Under the pieces are notes generated by a model. It worked only from the letters and a program-made list of their open reading frames with translations, was not told the origin of the DNA and ran no database searches. The position numbers were made by a program, and so were the translations under genes. From positions 1 to 33,173 of the forward strand of contig MCFE01000823.1 of assembly GCA_002104905.1 (NCBI GenBank): 33,173 bases of DNA, given 5' to 3'. The stretch is from Basidiobolus meristosporus CBS 931.73. Its lineage: Eukaryota; Basidiobolomycota; Basidiobolomycetes; Basidiobolales; Basidiobolaceae. Positions 18,616-29,834 of the stretch are shown one piece after another (the stretch's first letter is position 1; each line of letters starts with the position of its first letter).

Positions 18616-20681
18616 TTATTTCCATTCAAACTTCAGTTGTACCTCAATTGCCATTTGTATTGACCTATACAAGTCCCTATACCCTACACTAACATTAAGC
18701 CCAACCCCACACTCACCAAGTAACTCCATTAAAGTCCAACACTCAATAAGTATTTCTGCTGTAATTCTCTGTTCCCATGACTTTGGCAGGAACCCTACAG
18801 CATTATGCCATTGTTCATTCACAGGTTCCCATATGTCCTGGTCTTCAGCCAGCACTGCAAGGTCTAGCTCCTCATCTACCAGTCTTTGCAATAAGTCCTT
18901 GCAATATTCAAGTGCATTTTCTTTAGCACTGCTCTTGAAGAAGTGCTGCTACCTCTTGGTGTGCCTATTGATGTTCCAAAACTCCACCCAAGGCATTGTG
19001 ATAACCTCTCAAGTTCTTGAAGTTGCTACTTTGTCTGTCAGTAGGATCTCCACTCTGTCAACAATAGAGGAAGTGGAGGCTGTGGTAGACAAATAGTCTT
19101 TCTCTGCAAACTCATCTACTTCACTGGAATGTAGCTCAACAGGCTGCACTTCCAACTCTTGTGACAACAGCTGTTTTCTTGTTGGTAATTCCTCTTGGCT
19201 ATGATGGGATTCAGTTTGTTCTGGGCTTACAGCATCCATTGGCAAGAACTGCAGCTTTTTTCTTTTGCTTCCCTGTCTCTGGCTTGGGTAGACCTTTTCC
19301 TCTTTATCTTTTTCTTTATCACTGCCAGGTCTTTCACTGCTACTTTGTCTGAGTGCTTCTTGTACTGAACTACATTCTCTCCTTGGTAAATGCTGCTCTG
19401 ATGCTTCTGTTTTGGCCTGCTTGTCCCTTGCTGGTACTCTGAGGGCAACCTGACACTTCTTTCCTGCTTGTTTCAAGCTCCCAGCCCATACTGTGATGGG
19501 CTCCTGAGGTAGCTGCTTGTACTTATCACTGCCAGGTCCTTCACTACTACTTTGATTGAGTACTTGTGGCATAGTACTGCACTTTTTCCTTGGTAAATGT
19601 TGTGCTGTTGCATCTGTGTCTGCCTACTTTTCCCTTATTGGCACTCTTCCAGCTACCTGATGCCTCTTTGATGCTTGTTTGAAGCTTTTTGCCCTGCTTG
19701 TAATGGGCTCTTGAGGAGCTGCTGGTTTTTAGCCATTGCACACTTGTTCTTCTGCCTTTGATGGTTTCTGCTATTCTAAAGATACTTTCTTAGCATACCA
19801 ATGCTGGCTCAAAATTTGTTTGCCTGTTTGAATTCAGGATAAAGCTTATGGAGCAAGTCAAGTGCATTCTGCTTGGCCTTGAGTTCCTGATGGTCCCATG
19901 GTATGCAGGCCTTGAGGTGCTGGCATGCTAGACTTCTAATAGCCTATTGAATATTAGCCCACTCTTCATTATTGCACTCAATGGCTTCATAGAACTTCAA
20001 TGTCTTTTGATTTTTAGGCTTTGGTATAAACACTACATTTTCTCCCTCCCATGCTGTGTTAGGCACTTCTGTGGGCTTTATCCTTGGGCACTGTTGTTGT
20101 GCTTCAAGACTGTATGATGTTCCTATATTTGTACATTGGGAAATGGCTCAATTCTTGGCTGTGACATTGAGCTACTTGAGTTCCTTCTTTGCAGCAGAGA
20201 TACTGCTTTCTCTACATGGGATATTGATTCCTATATACCATTTATCTGCTCATCCTGTTTCTGGACTATTTCCTGATTTCTCTGGGCCATTGCATCTATC
20301 CTATCACCACTGCACCTAATTGCCTCATCAATGCTTTGATATGAGCTGACAACATAATTGCTAATATGGGTGGTGGTGATGTTATGACAGCTACTTGCTG
20401 GTCTTTGACTGAATGTACTGCTTTTGCTACATTCTCATCTGCCTCAGTAATATGGTCAGCCTGCAGCTCAGCAGAGATTCCCAATTGCCTATTTGACAGA
20501 GAGCTGGAGGATTCCACATTATGCCCTTCAGTGGGCACACTGTCCACAGGGCCTTTTTTGGTTGTAGCCCTGCTTGTTGTACTGAATGTCAATGCAAGCT
20601 GTTGTCCACCTGCTCTTCTGCTGCTGCCAGTGGTGGGTTTGGTAGGGAACCAGATAGCTTTGCTTTATTTTTTGGCAGCAT
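18616..20681 (-). pseudogene. Accessory gene of the tnp2 element, copy A (broken)
   Basis: The frame spans about 2.07 kb on the minus strand from an ATG at 20681 to a TAA at 18616 and is broken by several stops and frameshifts. Collinear pieces shared with copy B are a Ser/Gln-rich start, a coiled-coil-like stretch and a middle domain (damaged here). Two repeats follow, containing the R-V-P-A-R-D-K-Q-A and S-S-S-E-R/G-P-G-S-D-K motifs, and then a helical C-terminal part with D-E-E-L-D-L-A-V-L-A. Copy A reads CAG where copy B has a TAG at the end of the coiled-coil region, and CTG where copy B implies CCG at codon 2. I do not recognise the protein family. Confidence 0.65.
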
Positions 20682-20903
20682 ATATATGGAGGTAAGTCAA
20701 ACCAAAGGGGAAACGGTGTTGCAAATACATGTGTATGCGGTGCCACAGCTTTATTTATAATGCTTACTATGGCAGGTCATCATTGAATCTTACATTTTTG
20801 TAGGTGTAATGTCTCAAATACAAGACTATCTTAAGTTCACATGAGTATTGACCAAAAAGTGACATAATAGCAATGTGTTGTTGAAGGTCAAACTGTTTGC
20901 TCC
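20682..20903. promoter_or_regulatory. Divergent 222-bp promoter region, copy A
   Basis: This is the space between the accessory gene ATG (minus) and the tnp2 ATG (plus). The same space in copy B (30913-31134) is also exactly 222 bp and clearly similar, although the coding parts have drifted. It contains the TATA-like words TTTATTTATAATGC and GACATAATAG. Confidence 0.55.
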
Positions 20904-21379
20904 ATGGACAAGACTGCTTTGATATAATGCCATAACAGAAGAGAAAAAAGACTATGTGGCTATTGTAGCAAGCCTCTCAGCAATGAAGCATGCAGACAGC
21001 ATAGGAAGAATTGCAAGGATCATGGCCAGTGTTTTGCCACACAAGTCATATTTGAGCAATCATCAGTCACTACTGTACTGACATTATCTTGCCAGCCAGT
21101 TGATACTTCTATATCAGCGCCTGGCTGTCTTAGTAACTTTGCACAAACTGAGTCAGGTGAGTTTGTAACACCTTTAGGCTCACCTCAGCCTTCTGAATAT
21201 GGCACACAGAGTAATAGCTCTAATAAAGAAGGCTGATTAATGGATTGTGAGCCTATCTCCCCTAACAACAGTACCACATATGAGCCTGGTCAAATCCCAG
21301 TATGCAATGAGACAGCACCTGTTGAAACAAATGCCAAGGATTCTTTATGGAGCCAAGTGAGCCTAGTGACCCATCTACT
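20904..21379 (+). pseudogene. N-terminal fragment of tnp2 transposase, copy A
   Basis: From the ATG the frame reads M-D-K-T-A-L, then a stop (TAA at 20925), then a zinc-finger-like C-G-Y-C-S-K-P-L-S...R-Q-H-R-K segment and a Ser/Glu/Pro-rich linker with a second stop (TGA at 21234-21236). It breaks off at W-S-Q-V-S-L-V-T-H-L-L where copy B starts. Copy B has CAA at the first stop and TCA at the second. The catalytic part is missing. Confidence 0.7.
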
Positions 21380-22403
21380 ACCCTATGAAAAATTATTGAT
21401 GATGATCCTGTCAAATGGCCGTCACAAAGTTAATGTCCCGTGACTGAGAGGTACTGATCTTGTCAGGGCACCATCCAGTGGCTGTTGAAAAATAATTACA
21501 CCCCAGATTTCACAAAAAACTTTGTCAAAATTTTTCATCACAACAATGTATAAGTGGCTTTTGATTGGTTCCCTGCCAATTTGCTCACTTTCTGATCCCA
21601 GACACTCTATTGCCTCCTATGTTTGTGTGAATTGATTGGCTATTGCCTCTTTTTCACACTCCTTACTTCCTGACTCAACTGTTTCTCTTACTTTTCATGC
21701 GTACAAATTGATTTATTTCCATTGAAGCTTCAGTTGTACCTCAATTGCCAATTGTATTGACCTATACTGGTCTCTATACCCTACACTAACATTAAGCGCA
21801 ACCCCACACTCAACAAGTAACTCCACTAAAATCCACCACTCAATAAGTATTTCTGCTGTAATACTCTGGTTCCACAACTTTGGCAGGAACCCAATGGCTT
21901 TATGCCACTGTTCATTCAATGGTTCCCACATGTCCTGGCCTTCAGCCAGCACTGCAAGGTCTAGCTCCTCATCTGCCAGTCTTTGCAATAAATCCTTGCA
22001 ATATTCCAGTTCATTTTCTTGAGCACTGCTCTTGAAGAAGTGCTGCAACCTCTTGGTGTGCCTATTAATGTTCCAAAACTCCACTTAAGGCATTGTGATA
22101 GTCTTTCAAGCTCTTGACATTGTAGCCTTGTCTGTCAGTGGGATCTACACTCAGTCAACAATGGAGGCTGTGGTGGACAAATTGCCTTTTTCAGCAAACT
22201 CATCTACCTTGCTGGAGTGTAGCTCAACTGGCTGTGCTTCCAACTCTTGTGAAAACAGCTGTTTTCTTGTTGGTAATTCTTCTTGGCTATGATGGGATTC
22301 AGTCTGTTCTGGGCTTACAGCATCCATTGGCAAGAACTGCAGTTTTTTTTGCATGCCTCCCTGTCTCAGGCTTGGGTAAACATTTTTCCCTTTACCTTTT
22401 CCT

Positions 22404-22830
22404 TTATCACTGCCAGGTCTTTCACTGCTACTTGTCTGAGTGCTTCTTGTAAAGAACTACGTTTTCTCCTGGATAAATTCTGCTCTGACGCATCTGTTTT
22501 GGCCTGCTTGTCCCTTGCTGGCACTCTGAGGGCAACCTGACATTTCTTTTCAGCTTGTTTTGAGCTCTCAACCGTAGTTGTGATGGGCTCCTGCAAAAGC
22601 AGCTGGTTTTTATCACTGCCAGGTCCTTCACTGCTACTGTGACTGGGTACTTCTTGAGTGGTACTATGCTTTATCCTTGATAAATGTTGTGCTGGTGCAT
22701 CCATGTCTGCCTGCTTGTCCTTAATTGGCACTCTTCCAGCTGCCTGACATCTCTTTGACGCTTGTCTGGAGCTTTCAGCCCTGCTTGTAACAGGCTCTTG
22801 AGGAAGCCGCTGGTTTTTAGCCATTGCACA
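22404..22830 (-). repeat. Two tandem repeats of about 69 codons inside the accessory gene
   Basis: Two adjacent copies share Q-E-P-(V/I)-T, E-S-S-(R/K)-Q-A, K-(R/K)-C-Q, R-V-P-x-x-D-K-Q-A, Q-x-L-S-R and S-S-S-E-G-P-G-S-D-K in the same order. The DNA for the last motif recurs about 205 bp apart (22404 and 22609). Copy A shows the same two-repeat arrangement (about 19313 and 19526). Confidence 0.75.
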
Positions 22831-23765
22831 CTTGTTCTTCTGCCTTTGATAGTTTCTGCTACTCTTAAGATACTTTCTTAGCATACCAATGCTGGCCCAA
22901 AATCTGTTTGCCTGTTTGAATCCAGGATAATGCACATGGAACAAGTCAAGTGCATTCTGCTTAGCCTTAAGTTCCTGATGGTCCCAAGGTATGCTGGCCT
23001 TAAGGTGATGGAGTGCTAGACTTCTGATGGCCTCTTGTATATTAGCCCACTCTTCATTATTGCACTCAATGGCTTCACGGATCTTCAATGTCTTTTGATT
23101 TTTAGGCTTTGGTATAAACACCACATTGTCTCCCTCCCATGCTGTGATAGGTTTTTCTGTGGGCTTTATCTTTGGGCACTGTTGTTGTGCTTCAAAGACT
23201 GTATGGTGTTCCTCTGCTGTTACATTGGGAAATGGCTCAATTCTTGGCTGTGACATTGAGCTACTTGAGTTCCTTCTTTGCAGCAAAGATACTGCTTTCT
23301 CTACCTGGGATATTGATTGCGCTACACGTATTATCTGCTCATCCTGCTTCTGGACTACTTCCTGATTTCTCTAGGCCATTGCATCTATCCTAGCAGCCAC
23401 TGCACTTAATTGCTTCATTAATGCTTTGGTATGAGCTGACAACATACTTGCAAATGTGGGTGGTGGTGATGTTATCATGGCCACTTGCTGATCTTCAACA
23501 GAGGGTACTGCGTTTGCTACATTCTCATCTGCCTGAGCATAATAGTCAGCTTGTGGCTCCACAGAGGTTCTCAATTGTCTACTTGACTGAGAGCCTGAGG
23601 TGTCCGCATTATTACCTTGAATGGGCACACTGTCCACAGGGCCTTTTTTGGATGTAGCCCTACTTGTTGCACTAAATGTCAAAGCAAGCTGTTGTCCAAC
23701 TGTTCTTCTGTTGCCATTAGCGGTGGGATTTGGTTGAGAACCAGACAACTTTGCATTATTTTTTG

Positions 23766-23769
23766 GCAG
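23766..23769 (+). repeat. Left target-site copy of the gypsy element (GCAG)
   Basis: GCAG before the 5' LTR and GCGG (30906-30909) after the 3' LTR fit a 4-bp duplication with one mismatch. The mismatch is a CpG-to-CpA change. Removing one copy rebuilds the accessory gene start in line with copy A. Confidence 0.6.
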
Positions 23770-24127
23770 TGTAGTGGGGTGACAGTGACACCCACTGACA
23801 GATGTGCTCATTCCCTTATTTTCTACTTCCCTATATCTCTACTACACTTATTTTAGTTTTATCCCATTTGTCTTACCCAATCAGTACTATCCCATAAGCC
23901 GGTTGACTATCACACCTGCTTACCTTATTGCATAAGTTACCCCTCACTTTATGTAAGATTACTAGCTATAAGTACTTCTATATTAGGCAAGTACCCGTAC
24001 CAGTACCCGTGACACATGATCAGCCCGTGTCACCATCCCTACCATTTCCATACCATATATGGTATCCCCATGTTACACAGGTTTCAGTATACTGATTCCT
24101 GATTGGTTGGATGTGCTGTGCCTCTTA

Positions 24128-24210
24128 GAACCTTCTGGCACCTACTTAGAACATTCTTAGGTCATTCTGATGTCATTAAGATTTCTATTGATCTCTGGAA
24201 CCTTCTGGAA
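24128..24210 (+). promoter_or_regulatory. Heat-shock-element-like cluster in gypsy U3
   Basis: The motifs are GAACCTTC at 24128-24135, GAACATTC at 24149-24156 and GAACCTTCTGGAA at 24198-24210. The last is three alternating 5-bp nGAAn units, the canonical heat-shock-factor site. All lie 36 to 118 bp upstream of the TATA box. The same cluster is at 30193-30275 in the 3' LTR. Confidence 0.6.
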
Positions 24211-24245
24211 CACCATGATTAGTAATCACTTAGCCAGTGAGAAAA

Positions 24246-24254
24246 GTATATAAG
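24246..24254 (+). promoter_or_regulatory. TATA box of gypsy LTR
   Basis: GTATATAAG is followed 18 bp later by AATAAA (24272-24277), a normal U3/R arrangement. The copy in the 3' LTR (30311-30319) points toward the tnp2 frame 0.8 kb downstream. Confidence 0.7.
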
Positions 24255-24844
24255 GGAGGCTATCCCTCAACAATAAATCATCATCCCTTTTATCAATATA
24301 CCGGCTTGTTGATTAGTGTGATCACTGCTACCTGCTGCTACCTGAACTTCCAACCCTAGACCGCAGGACACTCCCAGGAAACCGCGCTGACAGCCAACTG
24401 ACCTTGGAGGCACTACTTGTGAGGAATACTCAGAGTAGGTATCTTTTATTATATTTGATTCTTTCCCAAGTTTGTTCTTGTACAGGCAAAGATACTTTTC
24501 TGTCTTTGTAACTATTGACCACAGCTGCATTCTTATCAAGTCCCTGCTGGTGGAGTTTACAGTTGTTTTGACTTTGGAAGCTTTAGTACATTGTCATCTC
24601 AAAGGACGCTGAACCCAGCACATACTTTTGTTAAGATGCCAACTAAGTTGGGGATTGTAGCTCAATAGTTTTCCCTTGACAAGCTTGTGGCTTTATTCCC
24701 CTTCACATTAGATTAGAGACAGAACCCAAGTATTCCTAGCAAGCTTTTGCCAGAGGTTATTGCACCCAGTGAACACCCCACACACAAAACACTTGAGAAG
24801 TGTTGGACGTATCTCTCCCTTGGACCTATACACCATCACATATT

Positions 24845-24861
24845 TGGCACCCAACGTGGGG
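24845..24861 (+). other. Gypsy primer binding site
   Basis: TGGCACCCAACGTGGGG begins four bases after the 5' LTR. It has the TGG-start form expected for pairing with a tRNA 3' CCA end. The base where many elements have TGGCGCC is A here, a possible CpG-decay change. I cannot name the tRNA. Confidence 0.6.
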
Positions 24862-24981
24862 GGTTCATACAAGCTCCCTAGGACCCAACAAGATTTACCT
24901 GAAGATTTGAGCTGTTATCCACCTATTGAAAAGAAACTACCAATATTACCAAGATTACAACACCAACATACCTACCCAAAA

Positions 24982-27900
24982 ATGAACTCTATGCCATTAC
25001 CACTCTCACATGGAGCCCCACAGTTTGATGGAAAGAATGTGGAGAACTTCATATTCAAATGGGAGAAGCTCTGCAAGATGTGCAGCCTATCTGAACAAGA
25101 AATGGCTGAAGACTTCCCCTACTACTGCACCGATGATATTACCACTAAGCTTCTCAGACAAGGAGACATTCTCACTGACTGGGCCTTAATGAAGACCTAC
25201 CTACAGACCGAGTATGGTAGACCCCAGATATACTATGGAATTGAAGACCTCAGGCACTTTGGAAGAACTGGACTTTCCAAGCTACCACTTGAAGAGTTCA
25301 TTTAACAGTATGAAGATATGGCCAAGCCACTCCTAGAGTACCAGGCTAAAACTGAGTTTACCATGACACTTTACCTTGCACAAGGGCTTCCCCAGGACTT
25401 GGCAAGGAAAGTTGACTTACATGCAGCCAAGGATGACAAGTCTGGCATTCCTTGCTTTGCAGAGATGAAACGTGTTCTCCTAGAGGCAAAGCAAACTTCT
25501 ACCTTTATGAGACTCCTGACATCTAATCTGCCAGACCAGTCAACCAAGGAGCCAAGGAGTGCTGCTGCTGACAATCAGACCTACACTACCGACAGAATTG
25601 ACCAACTTGCTGAACAGCTACAAAAGCTAGCCCTCAAGATTAATGGCTCAGCTGAGGTTGCTACTGAGGGACAAAGACCTTTGCCCAGGCACTGCATCTG
25701 GTGTGACTCTACTCAGCATGCCATATGAGAATGCTCAGAACTTAGCCAGCTACTCAGAGAAGGAGCAGTACAGTTTGATGCTGATGGAATGCTTGCTGAC
25801 AAGGAAGGCAGAAAGATTCCCACTAATTTCCGAAGAGGAGGGATGAGAGCCCTTTTCCAGAAATCTGACTCAGCAACCAGAAAGATTACTGTTGATGCCC
25901 CTATTGGGACTCATAAAGCAAATCCAAGCAGCCCTGACAACAGACAATGTGAAGTTGATGCCTTTGCTACCAAAAGACACCTCCCTGAAGAACCTGAAGT
26001 TGTTATTGACAAGAAGCCTAGTATGCTGCCCACCCAAAATCCATTGCCTCACTTTCAGATGACCTCAAAGATAGCAAGCTACTCAAGCCCTCAACTGATT
26101 ACTGAGAAGCTGCTGAAGCAGAACCTCACTTTGTCGGTTGGAGAAATCATGAGTGTATCCCCATCTGTTAGGAAGACCTTTGATGAGCAGCTTAGAACAA
26201 GACGACAAGCTGTTGAACATATGGACACTCATATAATTCAGACAAACCATGAAGACCACCAAAAGGATGACAACACCACTGAATATAAGACCTTTTACTC
26301 AGTTGCAACTGCTGTGGTTAAAGTGTATATATATGATGACCCTATTGACTGCCATATTGACAGTGGCTCAGAGATTTGTGTTGTGCCGCTAGACTTCTGG
26401 AAGACACTTAAAAGCAAGGAGCTACTGCCTGTTGATAGAGATATTGGATGGAACATGACCGATGCAAACTCAGGATCTAGTCCACTCTACGGTGTAGTAC
26501 ACAAGTTTCCTATTGAGGTACAAGGAATCAAGGTCTGGCTTCCCCTCTTCATCTGCCAGAAGGCAAACTTTGACCTTCTGCTAGGTAGACCATGGGAAAC
26601 CAGTACTAAGGCTACAACTACCAACTATTCCGATGGGTCAGTATGGTACACCATACAAGGATCCAATCCAGGACTACAGTCAACCTTCTGTGGTGTGACA
26701 CCCAACAATAAGAGGACACATACTGCTTGCCAGAAGGCACATCTTGTTATGGAAGAAGATGAAGAGCCTGACAATATACTCCCCAACATTTGGAGCTGCT
26801 CATTAGGTATACAGGAGCAAACAGCTATGGTTTGAACAAAATACAAGACAGTAGAACAAAAGATTAGACCATCACTTACCCCACTGACTGATGGATCTTG
26901 ACCTGCTGATTACATTAGACCACCAGAAGAAACACCAGATGATATACGGCTTACACCTGAGAGACTTAAGCAACTTATCATCGGTGATGGAAACCTAACA
27001 CCAGAGGAGATACTATTATTCAAGGAGACCTTGAAAAGGCATGATAAGGTCTTCTCATATAATGACAAGGAGATGGGACTCTTAAAGACATTGGTTGAAA
27101 AACCCATCAAGATTCATACAGTGCCCCACACACCTTGGTCATTTAAGCCTTACCCACTGCCCAGAGGACTCCAAGCTGATGTGCATGACCTACTTAAGAA
27201 GAAGATAGAAGCTGGTATCCTAGAACCTTGCCATGGACCCTATGCTAACAGATGGTTTGTGACCAAAAAGAAGAATGGAAAGCTCCAATTCATTCAAGAC
27301 ATGCAACCTGCAAATGCTGTCACTATCAGATATGCTGCTATACCTCCATCTATTGATGACTTTGCAGAAAGCTTTAGTGGCCACTCCATCTACTCAACAT
27401 ATGATCTCTACTCAGGATATGACCAGATCCCCCTTGATGAGACATCAAGAGATATGTTTGCACTACAGACACCATTTGGACTGCTAAGGATGACAAGACT
27501 CAGCCAAGGGGCTACAAACTCTGTGGCTCAGTTCCAGAGATGCATGGTGAATGTGCTGTACCAGTTTATACCTGAGAAACTTGCTGTCTTTGTGGATGAC
27601 ATAGGCATCAAAGGATCAAAATTCCGGGACACCACTGAAGTTATGCCTGGAGTAAGAAAGTTTGTCTATGACCATATTGCAGACAATGATGCCATATTAG
27701 GAGCCATTGAAGAAGCTGGACTCACCATCAGTGGTGAGAAAAGCAGCTTTGGTGTATCAGAGATATCCATTGTTGGTCAAAAATGCAACACCTTTGGTTG
27801 TTCACCTGGAGACTCCAAGACACAAAAGATATGCAACTGGCCTACCCCCACAAATCTCACACAAGCTCAAGGCTTTGTGGCTGCTTGTGGGTTCTTTAGG

Positions 27901-29795
27901 ATCTGGATCCCAAGATTTTCTGAGATAGCAGAACCAATTTACCAACTACAGAGAAAGAACACCCCATTTATCTGGGGAGAAGAGCAAGAAGAAGCCATGC
28001 AATTACTGAAAGAGGCCTTAGTATCTCCACCAGTTCTAAGACCTCTTGACTATCAAATGCTGAATGCCCACCTATTTTGACAGTGGATGCAAGCCCTATA
28101 GGAGCTGGAGCACTACTTGGGCAAGATGATGAAGATGGCAACCGCTATGCCTGCAGATATGAGAACTGCCTATTCTCTCCTAGAGAGCAAAGGTACTCAC
28201 AGATTAAGAGAGAACTACTAGGAGTTGTGAAGATGCTGAGGAAACTAAAGTCACAACTCTACATGACACATTTTATCCTGGAGACAGATGCCAAGCCACT
28301 TATAGGAATGATCAACAAGCCTGACCTACCTGATGATGCCACAAACCAATGGATGGCATGGCTGAAAATGTTTGACTTTGAGGTCAGACATATCCCTGGC
28401 AAGACAAATGTTGTGGCTGATGCACTCTCCAGGAAGGGACCACAATTATTTGAAGACTTGGACCCTCACTTTGATGATATTATTGATGCAGAGATCCAAC
28501 AGATTGCCATCAAAGACCAAGAGAGAACTACCTGGGGTCTGATCAAGGAATATCTAAGGACACTTAAGAAACCTAGTTGGATGGATATTCAGGAGTTTAG
28601 AAAACTCAGGAAGAAGGCACACCACTACTATCTTAAAGATGATCTTCTCTTTAAGCGAGTGAAGCCTGGACTTATGCCAAGAAGAGTAGTCACTACCCCT
28701 CAAGAGCAACTGAACATCATGACAAGTATCCACCAAGGAGAACCAGGAGGACATAGAGGACAAGAAGCCACCTACTATACCACAGCTCAGAGGTACTACT
28801 GGGAAAACATGTACTATGATATTCAACACTTTGTTGAGTCATGTGTAGCCTGCCAGAAGGGATCCTCCAAGCGTTATGAAGAACCACTGCATCCTACTTA
28901 CACAATCTGTCTATGGCAAAAGGTTGGTATTGACCTTGTCCACATGCCAACAGCTGGATCAAAAAAGTACCTGATTGTTGCTAGAGATGACGTTAGTGGA
29001 TGGGCAGAGGCTTGAGCCTTGCCCAACAACAAGAGCCATACCATATGGAGATTTATACTTGAAGACATCATCTGCAGATTTGGCTGCATCCGACAGTTTG
29101 TTGCTGACAGAGGAGAGATGACATCCCAAATGATCCAGGAGTTGTGCTCAAAGTACAAGATACACATTGCTTTTACAACCGCCTACCACCCTCAAGCCAA
29201 TGGAATGATAGAGAGAGGACATGGACCATTGGTGAACTCTCTTGTCAAGGCCTGTGAGAATAACACAACACTGTGGCCACAGCAATTACATCTTGCACTC
29301 TGGGCAGATAGAATTACTACCAAGAGAACAACTGGATTATTGCCATTCAAACTACTCTATGGACATGACTGCATACTACCAGTTGAGTTAAACACAGTCA
29401 CTTGGAACTCATTGAATTGGAGATCCAATATGCAGACTGAAGACCTCCTTGCAACTCGCATACAGCAACTTGATCACCATGACTTGAATATCAGCAGAGC
29501 TGCTGAACAACTTAAGGATACATGACTAAAGAACAAGGTGCCCTTTGACAAATCACACCCAACAAGACCAAAACCACTATCACTAGGAGACCCAGTATTA
29601 CTCTACAATTCTACCTTGGATAAGCAATGGAGTTGGAAGCTTGACAACAAATGCACTGGCCCCTACCTCATCTCCAAAGTGATTGGAAATGGAAGTTATT
29701 ACATATCTGAGCTTGACAACACCCAGTTGAGAGCACCAGTTGCTGGAAATTGACTTAAGTTATTCAAGCATAGGAATTTCGCACATCAAGATTAG
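24982..29795 (+). pseudogene. Gypsy gag-pol, broken by one TAA, six TGA and a frameshift
   Basis: From the ATG at 24982 the frame encodes capsid, then a CX2CX4HX4C zinc knuckle with a TGA (25726) as one of its spacer residues. Next come the protease I-D-S-G-S (about 26357), a reverse transcriptase with F-V-D-D (27589-27600), RNase H (T-V-D-A-S at 28077 to A-D-A-L-S-R-K), the integrase HHCC zinc domain (about 28735-28860) and the integrase core with D, D and E. The frame changes at about 28070-28080, apparently by loss of one base. Stops are TAA 25303 and TGA 25726, 26833, 26899, 29013, 29523 and 29751; the frame then closes at TAG 29793. At 25726, 29013, 29523 and 29751 the family position normally holds Arg, so CGA-to-TGA is the simplest origin. 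No chromodomain is visible. It cannot make a full polyprotein by normal translation. Confidence 0.92.
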
Positions 29796-29820
29796 TTTGC
29801 TTTGACCCAAGTTCAAAGCT

Positions 29821-29834
29821 GAGAGGGGGGTGGA
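29821..29834 (+). other. Gypsy polypurine tract
   Basis: GAGAGGGGGGTGGA directly abuts the 3' LTR, where plus-strand synthesis is primed. Confidence 0.8.

Larger units (their letters stand above)
18289..21379 (+). mobile_element. tnp2 (CACTA/En-Spm-like) element, tandem copy A, truncated
   Basis: This roughly 3.1-kb unit is collinear with copy B (21380 onward). In order it holds a CCCTATG...GATCCTGTCAAA left part, the minus-strand accessory gene, a 222-bp divergent promoter and the first 158 codons of the tnp2 frame. The tnp2 frame then breaks off at about 21379, exactly where copy B's left end starts. The arrangement looks like a direct duplication or a nested head-to-tail insertion of one element type. 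The family call rests on the tnp2 domain in copy B. Confidence 0.75.
21713..23769 (-). pseudogene. Accessory gene of the tnp2 element, copy B (main part)
   Basis: Together with the start codon region at 30906-30912 this is a gene of about 686 codons. In order: a Ser/Gln/Asn-rich N-terminus; a coiled-coil-like stretch (A-L-M-K-Q-L-S-A-V-A-A-R-I-D then Q-E-V-V-Q-K-Q-D-E-Q-I-I); a TAG at 23371 where copy A has CAG; an uninterrupted 306-codon part (22366-23286) with a basic middle domain containing I-T-A-W-E-G-D-N-V-V-F and F-W-A-S-I-G-M-L-R-K-Y-L-K; and two roughly 69-residue repeats. A 1-nt deletion near 22434 (CTACTTGTC versus copy A CTACTTTGTC) then shifts the frame to a helical C-terminal part. 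An in-frame TGA near the C-terminal junction is shared by both copies and could mark an intron. The function is unknown; a DNA-binding partner of the transposase, by analogy to En/Spm TnpA, is inference. Confidence 0.7.
23770..24840 (+). repeat. Gypsy 5' LTR
   Basis: 1,071 bp. U3 runs to about 24270 and has three GAAnnTTC motifs (24128, 24149, 24198), a TATA box (24246) and an AATAAA (24272). The long remaining part is R/U5. By eye only 24808 (C; T in the 3' LTR) and 24836 (T; C in the 3' LTR) differ from 29835-30905. Confidence 0.97.

Noticed and set aside
24267-24539. 90-codon minus-strand frame present in both gypsy LTRs
   Set aside because: It is identical in both copies only because the LTRs are identical. 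It is antisense to U3/R/U5 and has no recognisable protein features.
28065-28085. Programmed -1 frameshift between gypsy RT and RNase H
   Set aside because: The site is not a slippery heptamer in the incoming frame, and RT-RNase H is not a place where such elements shift. One added base restores a natural junction, so a single-base deletion is simpler.
25726-29753. UGA read as a sense codon in this organism
   Set aside because: The copia frame and host genes contain no in-frame TGA, TAA/TAG stops also break the transposon genes, and CGA-to-TGA decay explains the Arg positions. I keep it only as an alternative to test.
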